This document shows positions 17,948 to 27,540 of a DNA stretch of 64,000 nt, in pieces (within the stretch, counting starts at the first letter, position 1; each line of letters opens with the position of its first letter). The notes under the pieces are model-generated. The model did not search any database and was not told the origin of the DNA. It saw only the letters and a list, made by a program, of their open reading frames with translations. Source of the DNA: Candidatus Thiodiazotropha sp. (ex Myrtea sp. 'scaly one' KF741663) (GTDB lineage: Bacteria > Pseudomonadota > Gammaproteobacteria > Chromatiales > Chromatiaceae); NCBI GenBank assembly GCA_025655555.1, contig JAHXIQ010000001.1, positions 434,001 to 498,000 on the forward strand, read 5' to 3'. A program made the position numbers and the translations under genes.

Positions 17948-18903
17948 GGCTTGAGTCTGTGATGTTCTCCCAGCAGGCTACTAATAAAAGCAACGATGGC
18001 ATCTACATCCGAGGCAGAGATTTCTCGTCCCAATTGATATCGGCCCATGATCAGCACGGCCTCGGACAGGGTTTGTGCGCTGGCATCATGAAAGTAGGGG
18101 GAGTTGATTGCCGCCAGCCTTAGGCTGGGCACTTTAAAGAAGTGCTTGTCATCCTCTTTTCCCGTCACATTGAAACGGCCCAGATCAGCAGTGGTTACCA
18201 CTGATTTGCGGTCTTTGAAGTAATCTCCCATAGCGCCCATATAGGCAAAGAGGTTCCCACCGACGTTGACGCCCTGATGGCAACTGATACAGCCGTAAAT
18301 TTTGAATAGGCGATAACCAATTAGCTCGAAATCGGTCAGTGCACTGTCATCACCCAACAACCAGCGATCAAAGCGCGAATTGGCGGTAACCAGCGATTTT
18401 TCAAATTCAGCAATGGCGGTGACAATGTTCTCTGGAGTGATACCGTCATCAAAAAGCGACTGAAAAGAGACAACCATCTCCTGGTCGTTAAGGAGTTTTC
18501 CTATCACCTCGGTCCAGTTGGAGTTCATCTCTAGGGGATTGTGCACAGGACCGGCGGCTTGATCTTCAAGCGAATCCACTCTGCCATCCCAAAACTGAAC
18601 AAAGTTGAAACTGCTGTTGTAGACAGTCGGCGCCTTTATTCCACCTTTTGCACCACCCACACCCACGGATACCGGTAACCTATCTGTGCCACCCGTGGAC
18701 AAGACATGACAACTGGCACAACTGATACTGTTGTCCTGAGACAAGCGGGTGTCGTGGAAGAGGCGGTCACCCAAATCGACCAGTTTTAAATTGAGATCCG
18801 ATTGGTGTAATGGCAGGGGCTTGATGGGTTCATGTCTGATTTCCGCACCCTGCACGGTTGCAGAGAGCAAATAAATTATCAATATAATCAGGTAGTTAAA
18901 CAT
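17944..18903 (-). CDS. Di-heme cytochrome c peroxidase (CCP/MauG family)
   Basis: From the ATG at 18903 the product is 319 residues with a signal peptide (cleavage probably after TVQGA). Two c-type heme sites are visible, SCASCH about 60 residues in and CISCH near residue 205. Other family features are LGDRLFHDTRLSQDNSISC near the first heme and KVPSLRLAAINSPYFHD with ALSEAVLIMGRYQLG-type residues near the end. It should act in the periplasm as a peroxidase or MauG-like oxidase taking electrons from cytochrome c. A longer frame starts 11 codons earlier but lacks a signal-like start. It is coupled to the c-di-GMP gene downstream. Confidence 0.88.
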   Translation of the reverse strand: MFNYLIILIIYLLSATVQGAEIRHEPIKPLPLHQSDLNLKLVDLGDRLFHDTRLSQDNSISCASCHVLSTGGTDRLPVSVGVGGAKGGIKAPTVYNSSFNFVQFWDGRVDSLEDQAAGPVHNPLEMNSNWTEVIGKLLNDQEMVVSFQSLFDDGITPENIVTAIAEFEKSLVTANSRFDRWLLGDDSALTDFELIGYRLFKIYGCISCHQGVNVGGNLFAYMGAMGDYFKDRKSVVTTADLGRFNVTGKEDDKHFFKVPSLRLAAINSPYFHDASAQTLSEAVLIMGRYQLGREISASDVDAIVAFISSLLGEHHRLKP

Positions 18904-19107
18904 ACCGCAATCTACAGAACTGTTGTCAAAAATCACTTAAAAGGAACGAACAGCGCCTTCCAGGTTCTGTGCGTAGCAGCCATGCCTTTGATAATCACCC
19001 ATCCTTCAGAAGGTTATCGGCACTATACAAAACATCTTTAAATCGTATAGCCAGATATCGACCTCGGCTAGTGGGAAAAGCTAAAGCCTTGACTTAGATC
19101 TAATTTT

Positions 19108-19127
19108 CCACCTCCAAAAGGAGGTGG
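19108..19127. other. Stem-loop CCACCTCC/GGAGGTGG after aceF
   Basis: A perfect 8-bp stem with an AAAA loop lies 25 bases beyond the aceF stop. On the minus strand the stem is followed by A-rich rather than T-rich sequence, so it is a poor terminator. One arm matches the Shine-Dalgarno consensus and the other the anti-SD sequence. Confidence 0.5.
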
Positions 19128-19152
19128 TGTTTAGTGATGGGAAAATCAGGAA

Positions 19153-20493
19153 TCAGAGAAGTAACTGACGAATATCTTGCAATAAGGCAGAGAGTAAAGT
19201 GGTGAATCTGGCGCCATCCGCACCGTCGATAACCCGGTGGTCGTAGGAGAGAGAGAGTGGAAGCATCAGTCTGGGCTGGAAGGCTTCACCATCCCAAACA
19301 GGTTTCATCGTGCTACGGGAGACACCCAGTATGGCGACTTCCGGCGCATTGACAATGGGTGTGAAGGCGGTACCTCCAATGCCTCCCAGGCTGGAGATGG
19401 AGAAGCAACCGCCTTGCATATCCGCCGGCAGCAACTTGCCCTCACGCGCCTTGGCACTGATGGTCATCAACTCTCGAGCCAGATCGAAAACCCCTTTTTG
19501 GTCGACATCACGGATAACCGGCACCACCAGTCCATTGGGGGTATCCACAGCGACACCCACATGAACGTAGTGACGATAGATTAAACTATCACCGTCGGTA
19601 GAGAGTGCTGCATTAAAAATCGGCATCGACTTCATTGCGGCTGCCACTGCCTTCATTAAAAAAGGCATGAACGTCAGCCGCACATCCTGCTTCTCGGCCG
19701 AGGCCTTCTGTGCTTTACGGAATGCCTCAAGTTCTGTGATATCCGCTTCGTCGAACTGCGTGACATGGGGCACGCTCAACCAACAACGGTGCAGATGGGC
19801 GCCACTGATCTTCTTGATACGGTTGAGTGGCTGGGTTTCAATTTCGCCATACTTGCTGTAATCGATATCGAGCCCGGCCGGCAGATCGAATGGCGAGCCG
19901 CCCGTCCTGGCGGCCTGGCCTCCCTGCAAGGATCTTTTAACAAAATTCTGCACATCGTCCCTGGTTACCCGTCCCTTAGGACCACTGCCCTTCACTAGAT
20001 GGAGGTCCACACCCAGTTCCCGGGAGAAGCGGCGGACACTGGGACTGGCATGGGGGGTCTTACCGCCTGCAACAGGCTCTCCACCGGGAACCGGAGGAAT
20101 CAAAGGCTCTTTGTCACCGGGACGTCTCTGCGGATAGGAGGGTTCAGCCTCTTCATTGGCAGCCGGCGCCGGCGCCTGAACCGATTCCACCTCTTCAGCT
20201 GCCGGTGTCGGCACATCATGCCTCTGATCCGCCACTTCTTCTGCCGCCTCGCCGGACATCTCCAGCGTGAGGATCTTGGCATCCTTGCCAACCCGGTCTC
20301 CGACCTTCACTGCCAGCGACTTTATGACACCGGCATGGGGTGAAGGGATCTCCATTGTTGCCTTGTCACTCTCCAAGGTCAGCAGTGAATCTTCGACAGC
20401 CACCTCGTCGCCTTCAGCAACCAAAATCTCGATAATTTCAACTGAATCGAAGTCACCGATATCAGGCAACAGCACATCTGTTGTTTTACCCAC
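19153..20493 (-). CDS. aceF: Pyruvate dehydrogenase E2, dihydrolipoamide acetyltransferase
   Basis: This 446-residue E2 carries acetyl groups from pyruvate to CoA and forms the complex core. Residues 1-80 are a single lipoyl domain (lysine in ESDKATM), followed by an Ala/Pro/Glu-rich linker and a peripheral subunit-binding domain around residues 148-190 (RFSRELGVDLHLVKGSGPKG). The catalytic domain ends with the active-site SYDHRVIDGADG. Having only one lipoyl domain is within family range. It begins about 96 bases after aceE on the same strand. The two are certainly an operon in function and probably in transcription. Confidence 0.95.
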   Translation of the reverse strand: MGKTTDVLLPDIGDFDSVEIIEILVAEGDEVAVEDSLLTLESDKATMEIPSPHAGVIKSLAVKVGDRVGKDAKILTLEMSGEAAEEVADQRHDVPTPAAEEVESVQAPAPAANEEAEPSYPQRRPGDKEPLIPPVPGGEPVAGGKTPHASPSVRRFSRELGVDLHLVKGSGPKGRVTRDDVQNFVKRSLQGGQAARTGGSPFDLPAGLDIDYSKYGEIETQPLNRIKKISGAHLHRCWLSVPHVTQFDEADITELEAFRKAQKASAEKQDVRLTFMPFLMKAVAAAMKSMPIFNAALSTDGDSLIYRHYVHVGVAVDTPNGLVVPVIRDVDQKGVFDLARELMTISAKAREGKLLPADMQGGCFSISSLGGIGGTAFTPIVNAPEVAILGVSRSTMKPVWDGEAFQPRLMLPLSLSYDHRVIDGADGARFTTLLSALLQDIRQLLL

Positions 20494-20589
20494 GTCTCTT
20501 CCTCTTTTGCCTTTCAGGCATCAAATTCTATTTCCGGGCCAGCCATCCAGAAACGGCGCACCCATACCGCAGATTGCCCTGCGGGCATA

Positions 20590-23244
20590 TCAGACCGTTG
20601 TCGGATTGGGCTTCTCAGGATCAATCTTGTATTTCTTGATGGCCTGGGATACGACTTCAGGCTTGATTGTGCCCTCATCAGCCAGTGCCTTCAGCGCGGC
20701 AACGGTCACGTAATAGCGATTCACTTCAAAGAATTTACGTAACTGACTGCGCATATCGCTACGTCCGAAACCATCGGTTCCCAGTACACTGTAGTGTGCT
20801 TTTAGAAAGGGTCTGATCTGCTCGGCATAGCTGCGAATATAATCCGTTGCAGCAATCACCGGACCTTTCTGATCACCCAGCTGATCCGCCACATAGCTGT
20901 TACGCGGCGTCTCTTCCGGATGCAGCATATTCCAGCGCTCCACACCCTGACCTTCACGGCAAAGTTCGTTGAAGCTGGTAACGCTCCAGACGTCCGCGGA
21001 GATATGGAAATCCTTCTCCAGCAGATCAGCTGCAGCAATCACTTCCCGCAGGATGGTGCCACTGCCCAGGAGTTGCACCCGGTTTTTTCGCTTTCCACCC
21101 TTGCGGAAGCGATAGATCCCACGAACGATACCCTCTTCCACACCCTCCGGCATTGCAGGCTGGATATAGTTTTCATTCATCACGGTGAGGTAATAGAAAA
21201 CATTCTCCTGCGCCTGGTACATGCGGCGCATGCCATCTTGCACGATCACGGTCAGTTCATAGGCAAACGCCGGATCGTAGGAGACGCAGTTCGGGATGGT
21301 CGCAGCCTGCAGATGACTATGGCCGTCCTGGTGCTGCAAACCCTCACCCGCCAGCGTGGTACGGCCTGCTGTGCCGCCAATCAAAAATCCCCGCGCCTGC
21401 ATGTCACCGGCCGCCCAGGCCAGATCACCCACGCGTTGAAAGCCGAACATGGAGTAGTAGATGTAGAACGGAATCATACTGACCCCGTGGTTACTGTATG
21501 AGGTGGCCGCCGCTATCCAAGACGACATGGCGCCCGCCTCATTGATACCCTCCTGCAGAATCTGTCCTTTTTTATCCTCCCGGTAGAACATCACCTGGTC
21601 GGCATCGACCGGTTCGTACAGCTGACCCACCGATGAGTAGATACCAAGCTGGCGAAACATGCCTTCCATGCCAAAGGTTCGCGCCTCATCGGGCACGATG
21701 GGGACAACCTGTTTACCCAGCTTTTTATCGCGGATAAGCATATTGAGCAGACGCACGAAAGCCATTGTGGTGGACTGCTCACGATCACCACTACCTTCCA
21801 GCATGGCCTTGAAGTCTTCCAACGGCGGTACCTGCATCGGCTCAACAGTGGTTCTGCGCTGGGGCACGTAGCCACCGAGGGACTGGCGCCGCTCATGCAT
21901 GTATTTCATCTCTTCGCTATCTGACGGCGGCTTATAGAAGGGTGCTGCACCGATCTGATCATCGGAGATCGGGATATTGAACCGGTCACGAAACGCCTTT
22001 AGTGCTGCCTCTCCCATCTTCTTTTGAGAGTGGGTGATGTTCTGCCCCTCACCGGCCACACCCATGCCATATCCTTTGACCGTTTTGGCCAAGATCACAG
22101 TCGGCTGACCCTTGTGGGCGACGGCATCTGCGTAAGCGGCATAAACCTTATGCGGGTCGTGCCCGCCACGATTGAGCCGCCAGATATCCTCATCGGTCAT
22201 ATTGGCGACCATCTCTTCCAATTCGGGGTATTTCCCGAAGAAGTGTTCACGAGTGTAGGCGCCTCCCTTTGCCTTGTAGGCCTGATAGTCGCCGTCGACA
22301 CACTCTTCCATACGTTTGACCAATGTGCCGTTTTTATCCCGTGCGAAGAGCGGATCCCAGTAACCGCCCCAGACCACCTTGATGACGTTCCACCCGGCGC
22401 CACGAAAGACCGCTTCCAGCTCCTGAATAATCTTACCGTTACCACGTACCGGTCCATCCAGACGCTGCAGGTTACAGTTGATGACGAAAACCAGATTGTC
22501 CAGACGCTCACGCCCAGCCAATGAGATGGCGCCAAGCGCCTCTGGCTCATCCATCTCGCCATCACCACAGAATGCCCACACTTTTCGCTCATCCGTGTCC
22601 AATGTTCCCCGATCGTGCAGGTATCTCATGAAACGGGCCTGATAGATGGCCATTAACGGCCCCAGTCCCATGGAAACCGTCGGGAACTGCCAGAATCCTG
22701 GCATCAGCCAGGGATGCGGATAGGATGAGAGACCACTCCCATCGACCTCCTGCCGAAAACTATAGAGTTGATCTTCTGAAAGCCGGCCTTCCAGGTAGGC
22801 TCTGGCATAGATACCCGGCGCAGAATGACCCTGAAAAAAGATCAAGTCGCCATCACGCTCCTTGGTAGGGGCGTGAAAGAAGTGATTAAAGCCCACATCG
22901 AACAATGTGGCGCTGGAAGCGAAACTGGAGATATGGCCTCCCAGTTCCGTTGATATTCGATTAGCCTGCACCACCATAGCCATGGCGTTCCAGCGGATGA
23001 AAGAGCGGATTCGCCGCTCCATGGCCCGGTCACCCGGGAATCGCTTCTGTTGCGTTACAGGGATGGTGTTTACATAGGCGGTATTCGCACTAAATGGCAG
23101 ATAAGCACCGGAACGACGCGCCTTGTCCACCATCTGCTCAATGAGGAAATGGGCGCGATCCACGCCCTCATTTTCCAGCACCGCCTCTAAGGCTTCCAGC
23201 CACTCAAGTGTCTCTTGTGGATCGATATCGGGTCTGATCGGCAT
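20590..23244 (-). CDS. aceE: Pyruvate dehydrogenase E1, homodimeric type
   Basis: This 884-residue E1 decarboxylates pyruvate with thiamine diphosphate and transfers the acetyl group to the E2 lipoyl domain. Length and motifs fit the homodimeric gammaproteobacterial enzyme: GHSAPGIYARAYLEGRLSE near the N-terminus, the ThDP-binding GDGEMDEPE with INCNLQRLDGPVRGN after it, and a C-terminal region with VLGTDGFGRSDMRSQLRKFFEV. The start ATG at 23244 is followed by the family-typical DIDPQETLEWLEALEAVL. It is the first gene of the PDH locus. Confidence 0.96.
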   Translation of the reverse strand: MPIRPDIDPQETLEWLEALEAVLENEGVDRAHFLIEQMVDKARRSGAYLPFSANTAYVNTIPVTQQKRFPGDRAMERRIRSFIRWNAMAMVVQANRISTELGGHISSFASSATLFDVGFNHFFHAPTKERDGDLIFFQGHSAPGIYARAYLEGRLSEDQLYSFRQEVDGSGLSSYPHPWLMPGFWQFPTVSMGLGPLMAIYQARFMRYLHDRGTLDTDERKVWAFCGDGEMDEPEALGAISLAGRERLDNLVFVINCNLQRLDGPVRGNGKIIQELEAVFRGAGWNVIKVVWGGYWDPLFARDKNGTLVKRMEECVDGDYQAYKAKGGAYTREHFFGKYPELEEMVANMTDEDIWRLNRGGHDPHKVYAAYADAVAHKGQPTVILAKTVKGYGMGVAGEGQNITHSQKKMGEAALKAFRDRFNIPISDDQIGAAPFYKPPSDSEEMKYMHERRQSLGGYVPQRRTTVEPMQVPPLEDFKAMLEGSGDREQSTTMAFVRLLNMLIRDKKLGKQVVPIVPDEARTFGMEGMFRQLGIYSSVGQLYEPVDADQVMFYREDKKGQILQEGINEAGAMSSWIAAATSYSNHGVSMIPFYIYYSMFGFQRVGDLAWAAGDMQARGFLIGGTAGRTTLAGEGLQHQDGHSHLQAATIPNCVSYDPAFAYELTVIVQDGMRRMYQAQENVFYYLTVMNENYIQPAMPEGVEEGIVRGIYRFRKGGKRKNRVQLLGSGTILREVIAAADLLEKDFHISADVWSVTSFNELCREGQGVERWNMLHPEETPRNSYVADQLGDQKGPVIAATDYIRSYAEQIRPFLKAHYSVLGTDGFGRSDMRSQLRKFFEVNRYYVTVAALKALADEGTIKPEVVSQAIKKYKIDPEKPNPTTV

Positions 23245-23519
23245 CGTATCTCTCTATATTATTGTATCGAATGTCTGTTTGGCGATTTCTCCAGCAGATG
23301 AACTCAAGACCATCCAAGCTGTAGAACTACCGAAACTATTTGCTTATTCAATAGTATGAATTAATCGGCGTAATATACAGGAAGATGTTTGAGATTTCAG
23401 CGCTTATTCACTAATTTTTTTAAGGAATATTGCTTTATTTTTCAGTTAATTGATGCATTCAAACAGGTTTTTCTATTTTTCATGGTCTAGCTGGGAAAAA
23501 ATCACATCGCATAAAAAAA
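23245..23519. promoter_or_regulatory. Upstream region of aceE (275 bases), likely promoter region
   Basis: An AT-rich noncoding stretch between the start of aceE and the terminator of the sulfur globule genes. The aceE promoter must be here if the gene has its own. I looked for a PdhR-like palindrome and did not see a convincing one, so no exact promoter is assigned. Confidence 0.4.
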
Positions 23520-23553
23520 GGCGCACCCAGCTTATGCTGAGATGCGCCCTTTT
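23520..23553 (-). terminator. Rho-independent terminator of the sulfur globule genes
   Basis: On the minus strand GGCGCA and CTCAGC pair with GCTGGG and TGCGCC (one bulge, ATAA loop), then comes a run of seven T. It lies about 25 bases after the stop of the longer sulfur globule gene. A-rich sequence on the other side gives it a bidirectional look. Confidence 0.85.
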
Positions 23554-23576
23554 TAGCTTTTGCAATGACGCGGCAA

Positions 23577-24221
23577 TTAGATCTCTTTACGCGCCTCAAA
23601 AGCTGGCATTTCATAAGGTTTGCGTTCCATGGCAACCTTGCGTCGCTCTTCCATCTGCTTCATAGCTTCTGCACGACGGGCTTCCATCTCTTTTACCATT
23701 TCGTCACGACGAGCCTTAGACTCTTCCATGCGTTTGGCGATTGCCTCTGGCATTTCGGGACGTGCCGGTGCAGTAGTGCCAAAGCGAGCCTGCATCTGCT
23801 CACGCTGAGCTTCCATCTGCTCCTGCATAGCTTGTCTCTGGGCTTCCATGGCAGCAGTCGGGTCAGTGTTGAACTGCTCTGCGTATTCGCGCTGTGCGGC
23901 TACTGAGGCCTCGAAAGCCTTCTTTTGCTGCTCAGCGAAAGTCTTTTGCTGCTCGATCATGGCAGCCTGCTGCTCTTCAGTCATTACTGGCGCAGCATAA
24001 GGTGCATATCCATAATAAGGGGCATCGTAGCCGTAACCACGACCGTAACCGCGGCCATAGCCGTCGGCACGTGCACTCATGTTGAACGAGAAGTCGAAAT
24101 CACCGGCGCCAAAACCATCACCGAAGAAGTCATCACCCCAGTTGTTGCCCCACCAGGCATTGGCGCTGGCGGAAGCAGCGGTCATGGCAACGGCAGCTGC
24201 AATAAGAGAAATCTTTTTCAT
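23577..24221 (-). CDS. Sulfur globule family protein, long form with coiled-coil tail
   Basis: This 214-residue protein has a signal peptide (cleavage probably after ANA, residue 22), and the mature chain starts [12 protein letters not shown]. Residues 23-80 are rich in Gly, Tyr, Asp and aromatic residues ([22 protein letters not shown]), as in envelope proteins of periplasmic sulfur globules. Residues 82-214 differ: they are rich in Glu, Gln, Met, Arg and Ala ([40 protein letters not shown]) and should form a long helix or coiled coil. The known Allochromatium proteins are about half this size, so the tail is unusual. It shares its N-terminal pattern with the upstream gene. Confidence 0.8.
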   Translation of the reverse strand: MKKISLIAAAVAMTAASASANAWWGNNWGDDFFGDGFGAGDFDFSFNMSARADGYGRGYGRGYGYDAPYYGYAPYAAPVMTEEQQAAMIEQQKTFAEQQKKAFEASVAAQREYAEQFNTDPTAAMEAQRQAMQEQMEAQREQMQARFGTTAPARPEMPEAIAKRMEESKARRDEMVKEMEARRAEAMKQMEERRKVAMERKPYEMPAFEARKEI

Positions 24222-24312
24222 ATCTATATACCTGAAAACTAAATATCTGAATCCACACTTGTTTTTTCAGCACATCCTTGTGCAGTACATCTCCTTTACG
24301 CTCATATACTGC

Positions 24313-24654
24313 TTATTGAGCAGGTGCAGCAGGAGCTGCAGGTGCGACAGGAGCGGCATAAGGAGAGCCGTAAGGTGCACCATAAGGGGCGCCGTAAGGA
24401 GCGCCATAACCGTAAGGACCATAGCCATAACCGTCGTAACCACGGTAGTAGTTGTTACCACGGCCATAACCGGAACCACGGGCACTTCCACTCATACCGA
24501 AGCTGAAGTCACCGGAGCCATCACCCCAGCCGTCACCCCAACCATCGTTATTCCAGCCACGGTTACCATAACCAGGACCACCCCACCATGCAGAAGCAGT
24601 AGCAGAAGCAGCGATCAGTGCAGCAGCAGCGGCAGCTTTAATGATCATTTTCAT
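24313..24654 (-). CDS. Sulfur globule family protein, short form
   Basis: This 113-residue protein has a signal peptide (cleavage probably after ASA, residue 22). The mature chain opens with [15 protein letters not shown], then repeats of GWGDGWGDG and the shared block [20 protein letters not shown]. The end is a run of PYGA units and an Ala/Pro tail. Composition, size and the WW start fit proteins that coat periplasmic sulfur globules in purple sulfur bacteria and sulfur-oxidising symbionts. It lies 91 bases upstream of the long form on the same strand; the two are likely one transcript with the terminator at 23520-23553. Confidence 0.85.
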   Translation of the reverse strand: MKMIIKAAAAAALIAASATASAWWGGPGYGNRGWNNDGWGDGWGDGSGDFSFGMSGSARGSGYGRGNNYYRGYDGYGYGPYGYGAPYGAPYGAPYGSPYAAPVAPAAPAAPAQ

Positions 24655-24842
24655 AATTCACTCTCCTCGAGATAGAATGTCATTTCAGTCTTGTTTGAGA
24701 AAGCGGATACAGCTAAGCCTTCGAAAGAAAGAATATTAGTATTTACTAAATTAAACAAATTGCTATTTTCAATTGTAAACTTTTCTTAAATAGCATTTCC
24801 CTAATAATCCATATTCAACGATCACAGATCGGTACGATCCCC

Positions 24843-25874
24843 ATGAAAATAACCATTACGCGACCCGATGACTGGCACCTTCACCTGCGAGACGACGATG
24901 CCATGGCCGCAGTCGTGGCACACAGTGCCGAGCGATTTGCTCGAGCCATTGTCATGCCGAATCTGAAGCCTCCCGTCACCACCACGGAAATGGCAATCGC
25001 TTATCGGCAACGCATCCTTTCGTCATTGCCAGCTGACACCAGGTTCGAACCACTCATGACGCTCTATATGACAGATCTTCTGGATAGTGAGGAGATCATC
25101 AGTGCCAAGCAGAGCGGCATTGTGAAGGGGGTCAAACTCTATCCTGCCGGGGCAACCACGAATTCAGATGCCGGTGTCACTGATATCCGGAAGCTCTATC
25201 CGGTACTGGAGACCATGCAGCGTGAAACGCTCCCGCTTCTCATCCATGCAGAGGTCACCGATAGTGATGTGGATGTATTCGATCGGGAGCGAGTTTTCAT
25301 CGACCGCCATCTTGTAGCGCTAAGCCGGTCATTTCCCGAGCTTCCAATGGTATTCGAGCATGTCACGACAAAAGAGGCCGTTGATTTCGTCAGGGAGAGC
25401 CAGGGGCGCACGGCGGCAACCATCACAGTTCAGCATCTGATGTACAACCGAAACGCCATGTTGGCCGGTGGTATTCGCCCTCACTATTTTTGTCTGCCCA
25501 TTCTCAAACGAAACAGTCATCAACAGGCTTTGATTGAAGCGGCCACAAGCGGTGACCCACGTTTCTTTCTAGGCACTGACAGTGCGCCGCATCCTCAACA
25601 TGCAAAGGAGTGCGCTTGCGGGTGCGCCGGTTGCTACACAGCGGATTCTGCCATTGAGCTCTATGCTGAGATCTTCGAGCAGGCAGGCTCGCTGGACAAA
25701 CTGGAGGGATTCAGCAGTTTTTTTGGTGCTGATTTCTATGGCCTGCCAAGAAACAAGACATCAATCACATTGGAAAAACAGCCGTGGGTGGTTCCTCAGA
25801 GCTATCCCTTCGGCAAGGACCAAGTCATCCCACTTGCTGCCGGGAAACAACTTCAGTGGCGGCTTGTTGACTAG
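24843..25874 (+). CDS. pyrC: Dihydroorotase, type II
   Basis: This 343-residue enzyme closes carbamoyl aspartate to dihydroorotate, the third step of pyrimidine synthesis. The zinc site is visible in DDWHLHLRDDDAM near the N-terminus, the carboxylated lysine in GVKLYPAGATTN near residue 100, metal ligands in LIHAEVTD and VFEHVTTK, and the catalytic GTDSAPHPQ near residue 250. Length matches the type II (Escherichia coli PyrC) group. It is transcribed divergently from the sulfur globule genes, with a 188-base gap holding both promoters, and is not clearly part of an operon. Confidence 0.96.
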   Translation: MKITITRPDDWHLHLRDDDAMAAVVAHSAERFARAIVMPNLKPPVTTTEMAIAYRQRILSSLPADTRFEPLMTLYMTDLLDSEEIISAKQSGIVKGVKLYPAGATTNSDAGVTDIRKLYPVLETMQRETLPLLIHAEVTDSDVDVFDRERVFIDRHLVALSRSFPELPMVFEHVTTKEAVDFVRESQGRTAATITVQHLMYNRNAMLAGGIRPHYFCLPILKRNSHQQALIEAATSGDPRFFLGTDSAPHPQHAKECACGCAGCYTADSAIELYAEIFEQAGSLDKLEGFSSFFGADFYGLPRNKTSITLEKQPWVVPQSYPFGKDQVIPLAAGKQLQWRLVD

Positions 25875-25911
25875 AGCCTGATAAGCTCAGCAACAACGCA
25901 GATGAAAGGCA

Positions 25912-26670
25912 TTACTCGTCAGAGAGTTCACTTGGAGGGTCGTCAAAAAAAACATCCTCTTCGAACAGGTCTTCATCCATCGATCCCTGTCCATCATTGA
26001 CGTCAGACTCGCGCTTCTGCAGATAGAACTCACGCATGAATGAGTAGCGATCAACTGCGGCTTCATCCAGCACATTCCCCGCCTCCAGCAGATCGGCCCT
26101 CTTGTCCACCAGATTCACGGTTACAAGCGTCCAATAGACACCTTTCGAGCTGTAGCTGACGGGGTTCATATAAAAATCCCCAAACGTCCCGATGAAATCC
26201 CTTAAAGTTGTAGGACCTAAAAATGGGATGACCAGAAACGGTTTATTACCCACGCCCCAATAGCCCAGTGTCTGGCCTAAATCCTCTTTGTAGTTTGGCA
26301 TACCCATATCGGACGCCACGTCAAATAAACCCAGCAACCCGATTGTGGTGTTGACACATACCCGCCCGACATCATTGAGCGCTCTGACAGGTTTGAGCTG
26401 AAAAAGATTATTCGCAGCGGAGGGGATATCCGCCAGATTACTGAAAAAGTTTGTAATCCCCTTATCCAACGGATCAGGCGTTACCTTTCGATAGCCTTTC
26501 GCAACAGGCTTAGCCACCGCTTTATCGAATTCCTGGTTGAAGACATCGATTTTACGATTGGCCGCTTCCAGTGGATCTGAGGGATGACCGAAATCAATAG
26601 TCGCGCATCCGGATAACATCAGCAATACAAATAGAGAGAATATCCCTTTACTCAAATAAACCGTTTTCAT
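25912..26670 (-). CDS. mlaA: MlaA/VacJ outer-membrane lipoprotein
   Basis: This 252-residue lipoprotein has a signal with lipobox LSGC (Cys22), so the chain is anchored at the outer membrane. The MlaA fold follows, with the typical opening DPLEAANRKIDVFNQEFDKAVAKP and the later GLLGLFDVASDMGMP and DFGQTLGYWGVG-like block. MlaA removes misplaced phospholipids from the outer leaflet and passes them to the Mla pathway. The other mla genes are not here. The last 30 residues are very acidic (DEDLFEEDVFFDD), which is longer than in Escherichia coli. It is convergent with pyrC. Confidence 0.9.
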   Translation of the reverse strand: MKTVYLSKGIFSLFVLLMLSGCATIDFGHPSDPLEAANRKIDVFNQEFDKAVAKPVAKGYRKVTPDPLDKGITNFFSNLADIPSAANNLFQLKPVRALNDVGRVCVNTTIGLLGLFDVASDMGMPNYKEDLGQTLGYWGVGNKPFLVIPFLGPTTLRDFIGTFGDFYMNPVSYSSKGVYWTLVTVNLVDKRADLLEAGNVLDEAAVDRYSFMREFYLQKRESDVNDGQGSMDEDLFEEDVFFDDPPSELSDE

Positions 26671-26811
26671 CAGACCGCCGTCGCCCCAACATTTACATGA
26701 CCTTCACTCGACCCGACATAATAGCAGTGATTTCCACAAATCGAAAAAGTGTTCTTAATCCTGGATGTCACAGCATTCGTAAAATACTGACTGATTCTTT
26801 ATGCTTGCAGT

Positions 26812-27462
26812 ATGAACAAAGTGACTTACAACAGTGCTATCTCAAAACGATTTCGGGGCTACCTACCGGTGGTCGTGGATGTGGAAACAGGCGGGTTCGA
26901 CGCTAAAAGTGATGCCCTGCTTGAAATCGCAGCCACGACGATCAAGATGGATGAGGCAGGATTGCTTCAACTGGCTGAAACCCATGCATACCATGTACAA
27001 CCGTTCGAAGGGGCAAACATAGACCCGAAGGCGCTGGAATTCAATGGTATAGATCCCGACCACCCTTTCCGCGAGGCACAACCGGAAGGCGAAGCCCTAC
27101 GATCACTCTTTTCCCCTATCCGAAAAGCTGTCAAGGCGAGCAGTTGCAAACGTGCCATTCTGGTTGGACACAATGCCTTTTTCGACCTTGGATTTCTCAA
27201 CGCCGCCGCTGAACGTTGCAGCATCAAGCGCAATCCTTTTCACCCCTTCAGTACTTTTGACACCGTCAGCCTTGCGGGTCTGGCCTATGGTGAGACAGTA
27301 CTGGCCAAGGCAGCTCAATCAGCTGGCCTGCAGTGGGATAGCAGCGAAGCCCATTCAGCGATTTATGACACTGAGCAGACAGCTCGACTCTTCTGCATAA
27401 TCGCCAACGATTGGCAGAATAAGAATCCTGAACAAACCTGGCAAGATCAGGCTGATAAGTGA
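26812..27462 (+). CDS. rnt: Ribonuclease T
   Basis: This 216-residue DEDDh exonuclease trims the 3' ends of tRNA and other stable RNAs. Catalytic residues are visible in [15 protein letters not shown] (residues 21-33), in [12 protein letters not shown] and in [15 protein letters not shown] near the C-terminus. Length is close to the gammaproteobacterial norm. It is divergent from mlaA and ends in a strong terminator shared with the Calvin operon running the other way. Confidence 0.94.
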   Translation: MNKVTYNSAISKRFRGYLPVVVDVETGGFDAKSDALLEIAATTIKMDEAGLLQLAETHAYHVQPFEGANIDPKALEFNGIDPDHPFREAQPEGEALRSLFSPIRKAVKASSCKRAILVGHNAFFDLGFLNAAAERCSIKRNPFHPFSTFDTVSLAGLAYGETVLAKAAQSAGLQWDSSEAHSAIYDTEQTARLFCIIANDWQNKNPEQTWQDQADK

Positions 27463-27474
27463 CATACAAAAAAA

Positions 27475-27499
27475 CGCCCGGCAGATGCCGGGCGTTTTT
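27475..27499. terminator. Bidirectional terminator between rnt and fba
   Basis: CGCCCGGC and GCCGGGCG form a perfect 8-bp stem with an AGAT loop, followed by five T on the plus strand and preceded by seven A, which read as T on the minus strand. It ends both rnt and the Calvin operon. Confidence 0.92.
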
Positions 27500-27540
27500 A
27501 ACCAAAAGCCGGGTAACAGTCCGTCACCCAGACACAACGA

